Shown piece by piece: positions 23,647 to 31,346 of a stretch of DNA of 64,000 nt. The stretch comes from Aquisediminimonas sp031376385 (GTDB taxonomy: Bacteria; Pseudomonadota; Alphaproteobacteria; Sphingomonadales; Sphingomonadaceae), in contig JANMDQ010000029.1 in assembly GCA_031376385.1 (NCBI GenBank), positions 186,001 through 250,000 on the forward strand. The letters run 5' to 3'. The notes under the pieces were generated by a model. The model was not told the DNA's origin, searched no databases, and was given only the letters and a program-made list of their open reading frames with translations. The position numbers and the translations under genes are program-made. The stretch's first letter is position 1; each line of letters opens with the position of its first letter.

Positions 23647-23988
23647 TCACTTTGCACGAACCACGCTATTATCAACGCCTGAAATATTGACACGCGGTTT
23701 AGCGCCTTTGGCTCCAGTCCAATAAATGCGGTTATCAACACCGCTAACAACGATATTGGCTTGCGATGAAATATTGATACGAACCGTATTATCCGTGCCG
23801 TCCACTCGCAAGCTTGAACAATTACTGTTAATAGTAACAGTGTTATCCACGCCGCTAACTGTTGCTGGGCCACCGTTACAATTCAGTGTTGTTGTTTGTT
23901 CGACGCCGTTTAGCGATGCTCCATTTGTCGCAGCAATTAACATACCGGCAGATGACGTCAGAGCGATAATGGCAACTATTTTACGCAT
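23647..23988 (-). CDS. DUF3060-type secreted repeat protein
   Basis: A 113-residue exported protein. A signal peptide (RKIVAIIALTSSAGMLIAA) is followed by short repeats built on the motif (V/I)(S/D)G(V/T)DN: VSGVDNTVTI, VDGTDNTVRI, VSGVDNRIYW and ISGVDNSVVR, spaced by about 18-20 residues, each probably forming one beta-helix-like rung. This is the pattern of DUF3060 domains. ATG 23988 has AAAGGGAAA upstream; an upstream ATG is less likely. The gene is in an AT-richer stretch next to the dispersed repeat. A role on the cell surface or in the periplasm is inferred; the biochemical function is unknown. Confidence 0.75.
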   Translation of the reverse strand: MRKIVAIIALTSSAGMLIAATNGASLNGVEQTTTLNCNGGPATVSGVDNTVTINSNCSSLRVDGTDNTVRINISSQANIVVSGVDNRIYWTGAKGAKPRVNISGVDNSVVRAK

Positions 23989-24298
23989 ATGGTTTCCCTT
24001 TTTTGGTCTAGGCATCTGCAATCAGCGTTTTGCAGAATATTCTCGTCTGTCGGGTTATTGTTAAATGAACATTGCACTGCGATGAACGATGATCAGCACT
24101 CGCATCATTTCGGTATCGTGCCCCTAAATCTCTTTCACCACACCTCGTCCCATCATGTGTTGGCCGCAACAGGAATTTGGAGGACGGGAGTATTTGGAAT
24201 TCCGAAGGGTTTGGGGATTAAGTAAAATATCCTTGGAACTCCATCAATTACGCAATGTCCGCGAAACTCTGTGTCCCCCAGAACTCGCTGGCAGAAAT
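23989..24298. other. Intergenic region without a supported gene
   Basis: These 310 AT-richer bases lie between two minus-strand genes for exported proteins. No ORF with a binding site and no strong hairpin was found. The promoter of the DUF3060-type gene should lie in its left part. Confidence 0.5.
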
Positions 24299-25336
24299 TT
24301 AGCGATTGCACATCGGACCCATGCAGCTGCCATCAGCCAGGCGAAAATAACTATTGTGGCTACCGGGATCGGTAGGCATCTGAACACCGGGAGGAATAAT
24401 GAAATTTGCGAGGTGGCCGCCGTACATGCCTTTGGGTATTGTTGTCGGCGCAAGGACGACGAAAAGATTGTATGTCATAGAGCTTTCTATTTTTTCAGGC
24501 GAGAGTTTACCACTGGGACTCGCAGCTGTCAGTGATCTTGAAAGAGCCGCCACGTCACGTGCATTCGCAGGTCGTATCTTGCCAGAGTTTATCAGTTGGA
24601 CCAAGCCTGCGGCCTTCGGTGATACTGAATCAACAGATACATCTTGTGTCGAGCGAACATTATTTAGTGATTCATCATCGATCTGTTTTGCGTTGTTGAT
24701 CGGTCCCCCGTCAACGCTGAATGATTTCGGCGCATAGGCACCTTGGAAATTATCCGGTCCGCGACCAAAAATTGCTGTCACGTTCTCCACGAGACCGTCA
24801 AGATCTTTGCCACCTTCATAAGCGTAGCTATGCGTGCCACATCGGGCGTTCGGGGTAGTGTAAGAATTTAGTTGAAGCGGAATATGTTTCGGTAGTCCTG
24901 CTACTGCCTGATCATGGTAGCCTGTGGCTAACACAGCTCTTATTCGATTAACTGGGAACTGGGAAAAATCCCAGAGGACTGGATCATAAGCCGTCAGAAC
25001 AAGAACAAGCGGTCCTCCAGATGCACTCGCGTGCAATTTTATTTGACCAACCGCATTCTCATTATCTTCGATGCTTAATCGTGTCTCGATGCCACCCTCA
25101 TAAGCGCCCAGAGCAAGGATTTTTGCGCCTTCAGCCAGTTTATCGGGTAAACATCCCAGTAATCTTGGACCGTCAATTTTTGCGTTCAATGGAATTGCAT
25201 CGGGAAGGACAGGCGCCTGGTCACGGATGACGGGTGTAGCATCGTTTGAATTTTGCATATGAGGAACTGACAGCGCGATCGACGACATCGCAAGCACGAT
25301 TGCAAAACCGAATGCTGTCAATTCATTATTGGTCAT
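24299..25336 (-). CDS. Exported protein of unknown function
   Basis: I do not recognise this 345-residue protein with confidence. Residues about 7-24 form an uncleaved or cleaved signal helix (AFGFAIVLAMSSIALSV). The mid part contains GGPLVLVLTAYDPVLWDF and IRAVLATGYHDQAVAGLP, which look like a beta-sandwich module found in some uncharacterised secreted bacterial proteins. The C-terminus has FRLADGSCMGPMC with two cysteines. Codon use and base composition are AT-richer than most of the window, as in its DUF3060 neighbour, suggesting common transfer. The Shine-Dalgarno GGGAG lies in the 3' arm of a hairpin (25346-25378). Confidence 0.7.
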   Translation of the reverse strand: MTNNELTAFGFAIVLAMSSIALSVPHMQNSNDATPVIRDQAPVLPDAIPLNAKIDGPRLLGCLPDKLAEGAKILALGAYEGGIETRLSIEDNENAVGQIKLHASASGGPLVLVLTAYDPVLWDFSQFPVNRIRAVLATGYHDQAVAGLPKHIPLQLNSYTTPNARCGTHSYAYEGGKDLDGLVENVTAIFGRGPDNFQGAYAPKSFSVDGGPINNAKQIDDESLNNVRSTQDVSVDSVSPKAAGLVQLINSGKIRPANARDVAALSRSLTAASPSGKLSPEKIESSMTYNLFVVLAPTTIPKGMYGGHLANFIIPPGVQMPTDPGSHNSYFRLADGSCMGPMCNR

Positions 25337-25345
25337 AATCGCTAC

Positions 25346-25378
25346 ACTCCCAATTCACGCACTGTAAAGATTGGGAGT
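25346..25378 (-). promoter_or_regulatory. Hairpin covering the ribosome binding site
   Basis: ACTCCCAAT (25346-25354) and ATTGGGAGT (25370-25378) form a perfect nine-base-pair stem with a 15-base loop just upstream of the exported-protein gene. Read on the minus strand, the 3' arm ends with GGGAGT, the best Shine-Dalgarno for the ATG at 25336. Folding would hide it, which suggests translational control. Confidence 0.45.
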
Positions 25379-25541
25379 TTTCAATTCATTAATTTCGGGC
25401 CACCGGCAGTTCCGAGGATACACCGATAATTAACGATGTACGGACTCTCATGCGTTGAAGATTTACGAAAAATAGGAAACTGCCGAAGGGCCAAAGGAAC
25501 ACTGATCACTATTGTGCCCCTAAGAAGTGACTTGGCGGAAC

Positions 25542-27326
25542 TCATGTCGTGGTGTCCCCAATACTCTCAACCCGCCAAAGTTTGAAGGGAGACCCGCTGT
25601 CGAGTGGCACTGGCAACAGCCATGCTGGCGGCTTGCCTGAAACCAGCCGGTCATAAAAGCTGTTCGTGCTGCGGCCCAGATAATGATTGGCTTCCGACGT
25701 GCCCGGGCAGATCAAGACAAGCCCAACTTTATGGCGACGGATCGTCTCCAATGCTTCCGCATCATTGCCCCCAAAGGCATGCATCACGTCCAAAATGGCG
25801 GTTCCCGTGCGATGATATGGCCCGGCAATGGCATCATGATGCGTATGTACGATCAACTTTGGAGCAATACTGAGAAACGTCAAAACTATGGTCTTTGGCA
25901 AAGGCGCAAGTGGTGCAAAACTCTCCGGATTGTCGCACTCCGCTGCTTTGCTCTCGTCGGGTGTCGCAGGGGCGGCCTGAGCGTCACTGTGGCTGAGGGC
26001 GGTCAGTGGAGAGATTAACACGCCGGTTGGGATCGCAAAGACGAAGGCCGCGCCAAAAACCCTGACCATCATGAAGCGGGATCGTGCGACGGCGCGCAAA
26101 GCGGCAAGGCTGAAGGCGGCGAGGCCCGGGATGGCAAGCAGCTGCGCGGCGAGCACAAGCCGCGATTGGAACAAGAGCAGAATTGCTGCTGCAAAGCCCA
26201 TCATAGCCAAGGGCACTATCCGCTGAAGAGCCGCTTTATCTCTCCAATTTCTGTGGATCAGCCATGCATAGCTCAACAAACCGAAAACGGGCATGCAGCC
26301 GATGGTCAATATGTCAGGCCAGCTTTTGACATAAATGGGTTGCGCCTCTGTGATATTATCCAGCCAAAGCCTTTGAAGCTCTGGCGACGTGCCTTCAAAC
26401 CGGGATAAGCAGCTTGGCCAAGCCAAGGCGAAGAAGCAGGCCAAAATAAGCCCGGCGATGAGAGCAAGCACCAGCCTTTGCCCGGTGGTTTCGCGTTTGA
26501 TCAGGGTCAGCCCGAAAACAAGCGCCGCCGCCAGCACGGCCACTGATGCCCAAACGGGGCTCATCGCATCGCACCGCGCCACAGCGTTCGATTCAGAGAC
26601 GAAGATAAAATAACTCAGCACGCTACCGCCGCCGAGGCCCAGCGAAAAAATCTTGAGGCGGTCTGCCTGTGTCGCATCAAAAACCCAGAGGAGGACAAGT
26701 GCTGCTCCCCCAGCGATGAGACATGGCAGCATTTCGACGCCGATGGACAAGGAAAAGGCAAATGCAATCCCTGCGGCCCATCCCCCACGCGCCAGATTCC
26801 GGTCCATGATTGCGCAGGCCAACACCGTAACAGCGGCCAATTGCCACCCGTGATGGTCAATCCGGGTCGGTGAAAAGGCACTTAAGGTGAATGAAGAAAG
26901 CAGAAGAAAGGCAAAGGCCGCAAAGTGAGCCCGTTCGCCACCCACGTGCCGCGCCATCCGAGCGACACCAAGCACAATCAAGAAGAATGGAAGTAGCGGC
27001 GCCACAGCCACCGCCAGCTTTTCAGCTGCGTCTGTGCCAACAAAAGGTTGCGCCATCAGGATGATCGCGGCGATCGGCAAATCAACGAGCCTTGACCAAT
27101 GAAGATCGGCCCCGCCAGAAGGATCAAGCCGATATTGTCTCAGGTCAAACCAGTCTTGCCCGTCCAACAGCGCGCGCACCTGCATCAACCGCAGATTATC
27201 ATCTGCATCGCTGAGCGAGAGCGCCATGATATCAGGCCAACGTGCGATGATAAGAAGGAGAGAAAGGACCGCCCAAACCAAGACCGCTGAGCGACGCCAG
27301 TTCATTCTAGCAATGCTCTGTATCAT
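25542..27326 (-). CDS. Polytopic membrane protein, GT-C glycosyltransferase-like
   Basis: A 594-residue integral membrane protein with about ten to twelve hydrophobic helices. The first loop has LSDADDNLRLMQVRALLDGQ and DLHWSRLVDLP, and a later loop RIDHHGWQLAAV; acidic first loops and such periplasmic motifs are typical of GT-C enzymes (STT3/ArnT-like) that use polyprenyl-linked sugars. The C-terminal 150 residues are largely soluble and presumably periplasmic. Homologues in sphingomonads are sometimes named as AcrB-like, which this sequence does not support. ATG 27326 or 27305 (MNWRRS) could be the start. Substrate and product are unknown. Confidence 0.65.
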   Translation of the reverse strand: MIQSIARMNWRRSAVLVWAVLSLLLIIARWPDIMALSLSDADDNLRLMQVRALLDGQDWFDLRQYRLDPSGGADLHWSRLVDLPIAAIILMAQPFVGTDAAEKLAVAVAPLLPFFLIVLGVARMARHVGGERAHFAAFAFLLLSSFTLSAFSPTRIDHHGWQLAAVTVLACAIMDRNLARGGWAAGIAFAFSLSIGVEMLPCLIAGGAALVLLWVFDATQADRLKIFSLGLGGGSVLSYFIFVSESNAVARCDAMSPVWASVAVLAAALVFGLTLIKRETTGQRLVLALIAGLILACFFALAWPSCLSRFEGTSPELQRLWLDNITEAQPIYVKSWPDILTIGCMPVFGLLSYAWLIHRNWRDKAALQRIVPLAMMGFAAAILLLFQSRLVLAAQLLAIPGLAAFSLAALRAVARSRFMMVRVFGAAFVFAIPTGVLISPLTALSHSDAQAAPATPDESKAAECDNPESFAPLAPLPKTIVLTFLSIAPKLIVHTHHDAIAGPYHRTGTAILDVMHAFGGNDAEALETIRRHKVGLVLICPGTSEANHYLGRSTNSFYDRLVSGKPPAWLLPVPLDSGSPFKLWRVESIGDTTT

Positions 27327-27428
27327 GGCCCCAAATTCATCCTAAGGTGCGGCGCACGGTGCGCATTTCGCCTTTGCGATGATTATATAGTAAGCGTGTC
27401 GTTAATATTCCGTGCTTAGGTCTTTGCC

Positions 27429-27626
27429 CTAGACACTCGCTAAGATGAGGCAGGGCTTGCTCGTGCGGGTGCGCTGCTGCGGTTTGGGGCGTTGGCGCTG
27501 AGTTTGGGGGGCAGGGTCGCGCACGGTTGATCCGTTGGACGTCAGGATCATCTGGGGGCGACAGTCAGGGTCAGGCGCAGGCCGCGTGGCAATAACGATG
27601 CTGGCCATGATCATCAGTTCAAACAT
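27429..27626 (-). CDS. Small ORF with strong ribosome binding site, unknown
   Basis: A 65-codon ORF (starting FELMIMASIVIATRP) with GAAGGAG six bases before the ATG at 27626. After a short hydrophobic start it becomes Pro, Arg and Gln-rich (PQTQRQRPKPQQRTRT). No family is recognised. The good binding site and isolation between two real genes support expression; the low-complexity C-terminus argues for caution. Confidence 0.4.
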   Translation of the reverse strand: MFELMIMASIVIATRPAPDPDCRPQMILTSNGSTVRDPAPQTQRQRPKPQQRTRTSKPCLILASV

Positions 27627-27681
27627 GTCACGCTCCTTCGATTGGCGAGATGGTTAACCCAAATGGTGCCGCTCTCCAAGC

Positions 27682-28305
27682 TTAACTTGCAGGGACCAAC
27701 TCAATCACGTCCATCATCGATTCAAATTGCGGGCGGGGCAGCATCAGGCGCCAGCGTCGCTCACCCACGCGGTCGAACGCTCCAGCCATATCGCGCGCGC
27801 TGTCACGGCCATAGTCTAGCGCGCGGATTTCATCGCCGATGATGACGGTGCCGAGAAAGATCATGCGATTGCCCTCCGCCGGAAAGAGCAAGCCCACTGG
27901 TCGCTGATTGCCGGAGAGCTTGGAAAATCCAAGGACTTCGCGTTCATCGGTGATTGTGCAGGGGGCAGGGGGGAAGACCACATAATCGCCCATCAGCGCG
28001 CCTTTGCCCCCCAATTTGATGACGCGGCAGCGGTAATTGCCGGCGGGCGGCACGGCGTTGGGGAGCGCCGCATCAGGATTGAGCAACGCGCCTTCTCTCG
28101 CGATGCTGCCACCGTGGCCTGCTGCACGTGCCTTGTCCAACGCCTTGGTGAAGGCAGACCGCCAGTCTTGCAGGCGGTCCTGATCGGCATTTGTGATGGT
28201 TTTGCGCCAATCGGCAATGACAGGCGCTGCTTCCTGTGCAGGCCTGTCTTTGCCGCCACAAGCGGACAGCAGCAGCGCGGCGAGAATTGGGAGGCGCATG
28301 TTCAT
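27682..28305 (-). CDS. DUF4893 lipoprotein
   Basis: A 207-residue predicted lipoprotein: N-terminus MRLPILAALLLSACGG carries a lipobox LLSAC. The DUF4893 pattern follows, starting VIADWRKTITNADQDRLQDW, with the conserved GNYRCRVIKLG, YVVFPPAPC and LFPAEGNRMIFLGTV blocks. Two cysteines after the lipobox (in YRCR and APCT) may form a disulfide. The function of DUF4893 is unknown; it is nearly restricted to sphingomonads and relatives, which supports the taxonomic reading. Start at ATG 28305 or 28299; a longer frame to 28362 has no support. It is transcribed away from the tRNA. Confidence 0.8.
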   Translation of the reverse strand: MNMRLPILAALLLSACGGKDRPAQEAAPVIADWRKTITNADQDRLQDWRSAFTKALDKARAAGHGGSIAREGALLNPDAALPNAVPPAGNYRCRVIKLGGKGALMGDYVVFPPAPCTITDEREVLGFSKLSGNQRPVGLLFPAEGNRMIFLGTVIIGDEIRALDYGRDSARDMAGAFDRVGERRWRLMLPRPQFESMMDVIELVPAS

Positions 28306-28369
28306 CGGGGTTACAATAATCCCCCATTGCGGCGAAACCGCGACACGAAAAAAGGCTGGCAAAAATTAT

Positions 28370-28445
28370 TGGCAGGAGTGGAGGGACTCGAACCCACGGC
28401 CCTCGGTTTTGGAGACCGATGCTCTACCAACTGAGCTACACTCCT
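28370..28445 (-). tRNA. trnW: tRNA-Trp (CCA anticodon)
   Basis: Read on the minus strand, the sequence folds as a standard cloverleaf: acceptor AGGAGTG with CACTCCT, D-arm GCTCAGTTGGTAGAGC, anticodon arm TCGGTCTCCAAAACCGA with anticodon CCA, and T-arm CGTGGGTTCGAGTCCCTCC-type stem-loop. Discriminator G and an encoded CCA end (28370-28372) are present. Many relatives have this gene next to secE, but here an MFS transporter gene follows on the opposite strand. Confidence 0.97.
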
Positions 28446-28555
28446 ACAATTGGAAGCACGCCCTTAGACGGCAAGTTCTCAGTGCGCAACTTCATAAAGG
28501 CCTCTTGCCGCGCGCGCCGCGCAGATTATGGAGGAGGAAACAGTGGAGAAATGCC

Positions 28556-30142
28556 ATGGCAGAGGGTGCCGCCAATTTTACCGTGCCGCTTGATCCCAAG
28601 CGTGACCGCCTTGTCATTACAGCCTCTTCGCTGGGCACTGTGTTCGAATGGTATGATTTTTTCGTGTACGGCATACTTGCAGCACTACTCGGCAAGCTGT
28701 TTTTCCCGTCCGACAATCCCACCGCTGCCACGCTTGCTTCTCTGGCGATTTTCGGCGCTGGCTTTGGGGTGCGACCGTTCGGGGCGATCTTGTTTGGCTA
28801 TTTCGGCGATAAGATTGGTCGGAAATATACATTCCTCGTCACCATCACTCTGATGGGCGGGGCGACAGCAGCGATTGGCGCGCTGCCAACCTTTGCGACG
28901 GCAGGCCTTTGGGCACCGGCCTTGTTGTTGGCGATGCGCTGTTTGCAGGGCCTAGCGCTCGGCGGCGAATACGGTGGTGCGGCGATTTACGTTGCTGAAC
29001 ATGCGCCGGCTGGCAAGCGTGGGCAATATACGAGCTGGATACAGGCCTCTGTCGCAGGTGGATTCTTGCTAGCAGTCATTACGGTTTTGACGACGCGAAC
29101 GTCTATGAGCACGGAGGCGTTTGAGGCCTGGGGTTGGCGCGTGCCTTTCCTGATCTCAATCCTGCTATTGGCCATTTCGCTCTGGATCCGGCTGAAACTA
29201 TCCGAAAGCCCAGTGTTTCAGGCGATGAAAGCCGCAGGCACGACATCCAAAAATCCCTTTGTCGATAGCATCAAATATCCCGGCAATATCAAACGGATAT
29301 TCGTTGCGATGTTCGGCGTCGCGGCGGGACTGACAGTCATCTATTACACGTCGCAGTTTGGCACGCTCTATTTCCTAACAGGCCCGGCGCGCGTGCCGGA
29401 GACGGACGCGCTCATCTATATGGCAATAGGCGCGACGATAGCGGCCCCCTTCTACGTCTTGTTCGGATGGTTGTCTGACAAGGTCGGGCGGAAGAAATTA
29501 TTGTTGACCGGATATGCGCTGGCAATGGTGGCAGTGTTCCCCTTGTTCCACATGATGGCCGATGCGGCGAACCCCGATCTGGAACGCGCCACCCGTAATT
29601 CCCCCGTTACCTTGTCTCTGCCGACTTGTGATTTCAATGTCCTAAAGCGCACTCACACGACCGAGTGCGCCAAGGCACTCAACTTCCTCACCAAGCGCGG
29701 CATTGGCTATAGCAAGACCGAGAGCAGCACAGTGTCGATCAAAGTCGGCGATGCCGTTGTCGAGGGCTTTGACGAAAAAGCCTATGTCGCGGCACTGGAA
29801 AAGGCTGGCTATCCCGACAAATCTGACCCTGCCAAACGTAAACCATGGAAGATCGTCCTCGCGGTTGCGCTCATGGTTGGGCTGTCGGCGATGACTTACG
29901 GGCAAGTCGCTGCGATCCTGGTCGAGATGTTCCCGGCGCGCATCCGCTACACCTCGATGTCGATTCCTTATCACATCGGCACAGGATATTTCGGAGGCTT
30001 CCTGCCCTATATCTCCCAATATATCGTCGCGCGCACAGGCGATGCTTATGCGGGGCTGTGGTATACCGTTGCGGTCACGGGGATGGCATTCATTGTCAGC
30101 CTGATCTGGCTGCCGGAAACGAAGGATAAGGTGCTCGATTGA
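28556..30142 (+). CDS. MFS transporter, metabolite:H+ symporter type, with internal insertion
   Basis: A 528-residue major facilitator of the MHS type (shikimate/proline-betaine/ketoglutarate symporters). Helices 1-6 show TASSLGTVFEWYDFFVYG, the A-loop GYFGDKIGRK and GGEYGGAAIYVAEHAP; after helix 6 the FRAME is normal and the second half has GWLSDKVGRKKLL. Between helices near residues 335 and 430 lies a hydrophilic insertion of about 95 residues with two cysteines (PTCDFNVL, TTECAKAL) and a beta-rich middle, absent from typical members; it precedes the last four helices (MVGLSAMTYGQVAAILVEMF). ATG 28556 has GGAG upstream. Solute unknown, probably an organic acid. Confidence 0.9.
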   Translation: MAEGAANFTVPLDPKRDRLVITASSLGTVFEWYDFFVYGILAALLGKLFFPSDNPTAATLASLAIFGAGFGVRPFGAILFGYFGDKIGRKYTFLVTITLMGGATAAIGALPTFATAGLWAPALLLAMRCLQGLALGGEYGGAAIYVAEHAPAGKRGQYTSWIQASVAGGFLLAVITVLTTRTSMSTEAFEAWGWRVPFLISILLLAISLWIRLKLSESPVFQAMKAAGTTSKNPFVDSIKYPGNIKRIFVAMFGVAAGLTVIYYTSQFGTLYFLTGPARVPETDALIYMAIGATIAAPFYVLFGWLSDKVGRKKLLLTGYALAMVAVFPLFHMMADAANPDLERATRNSPVTLSLPTCDFNVLKRTHTTECAKALNFLTKRGIGYSKTESSTVSIKVGDAVVEGFDEKAYVAALEKAGYPDKSDPAKRKPWKIVLAVALMVGLSAMTYGQVAAILVEMFPARIRYTSMSIPYHIGTGYFGGFLPYISQYIVARTGDAYAGLWYTVAVTGMAFIVSLIWLPETKDKVLD

Positions 30143-30152
30143 GCGGCACTCC

Positions 30153-31187
30153 ATGACGCCACCTTCCTCCCCCCTCCGCTTGCGCTTAGACAGCAACGCG
30201 CTCATCTCTAACTGGCGCTGGCTTGCAGAGCGAAGCGGCCCTGCGGCGTGCGGGGCGGCGGTGAAGGCCAATGGTTACGGGCTTGGCGCGGTCGAGGTTG
30301 TGAAGCGGCTCGCAAGTGCGGGCTGCCGCGATTATTATGTGGCCACGTGGAGCGAGGCTGTGGCGCTTGGGGATGTTCCCATGGGTGCGCGGCTGTCCGT
30401 TCTCCACGGGGTGCGCGCGGAGGATATGGCGTTCGCTACGACATCGCCTGCGCGGCCTGTGCTCAACACGCTAGACCAAATCGCGCGGTGGCGGCCAACG
30501 GGAATGCCCTGCGATGTGATGATCGATACGGGCATGAACCGGCTCGGCATTGCGGTGGCCGATGTGCTGGCTGGCGCGCTTGATGGGATGAGCATCGATA
30601 CACTCATGAGCCATTTGTCGTCGGCAGATGAGGATGTGCCCGCCAACGAAGCCCAGCGCGCGGCTTTCGCGGCGCTCGTTGGTAAGACAGTTGCTAAGCG
30701 GATGAGCCTCGCCAACAGCGCAGGCATTTGCCTTGGGGAGGGTTATGCGTTTGACCTCACGCGTCCCGGCATCGCCCTCTACGGCGGCACCCCACGCTGC
30801 GAGGCAAAGGGCCACATACAGCAAGTCGCCTTTCCCCAAGCCCAAATCCTCCAGCGCCGCCGCATCGAAGCTGGCGAGAGCGTCGGCTACAATGGCACCT
30901 TCGTGGCCGGCCGGCAGATGGAAATCGCGACAATCAACCTGGGCTATGCCGACGGCTATTTGAGGGGCTTTTCAGGGCGAGGTAGTGCAGAGGGCGGACG
31001 CGTCCCGGTGATCGGTCGTATCTCAATGGACCTGACAGCGCTCTGTGTGGATGAAATGCCGGAGTTGGGGGAGGGGGATTGGGTGACCCTAGACTACGCA
31101 ACACTCACCGCGAGTGAACAGTCCGGATTGTCACAATATGAGGTGCTGACCGGGTTAGGCGCACGATTTGAACGTATGTGGGTGTGA
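30153..31187 (+). CDS. alr: Alanine racemase
   Basis: Interconverts L- and D-alanine for peptidoglycan synthesis using pyridoxal phosphate. The cofactor lysine K38 is in GAAVKANGYGLGAVEV; the second catalytic base Y246 is in ESVGYNGTFVA. Further blocks: MIDTGMNRLGI, MSHLSSADEDVP, SLANSAGICLGEGYAFDLTRPGIALYGG, and the C-terminal domain with INLGYADGY and VIGRISMDLTALCVDEMP. Length (344) is at the lower end of the family. It starts ten bases after the transporter gene stops, so it may be co-transcribed; transport and racemisation need not be linked functionally. Confidence 0.96.
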   Translation: MTPPSSPLRLRLDSNALISNWRWLAERSGPAACGAAVKANGYGLGAVEVVKRLASAGCRDYYVATWSEAVALGDVPMGARLSVLHGVRAEDMAFATTSPARPVLNTLDQIARWRPTGMPCDVMIDTGMNRLGIAVADVLAGALDGMSIDTLMSHLSSADEDVPANEAQRAAFAALVGKTVAKRMSLANSAGICLGEGYAFDLTRPGIALYGGTPRCEAKGHIQQVAFPQAQILQRRRIEAGESVGYNGTFVAGRQMEIATINLGYADGYLRGFSGRGSAEGGRVPVIGRISMDLTALCVDEMPELGEGDWVTLDYATLTASEQSGLSQYEVLTGLGARFERMWV

Positions 31188-31346
31188 ACCTGCGATGAGC
31201 CGAACGGCGCACACTGTGGCATAAATGTATCATCTATGACGTTTTCGTTACGGAGTCCCAATGCAGGCCTTGCCGGAATCGGTAAAGAATGGTGGGGAGC
31301 GTCATCCGCAATCTTATTGCGCGTCATTGTAATAGGGATACCGTTC

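Noticed and set aside
28193..28555. An open frame extending the MFS transporter upstream
   Set aside because: It would run through the tRNA-Trp gene in reverse and into the DUF4893 gene; the ATG at 28556 has a proper ribosome binding site and a normal N-terminus.
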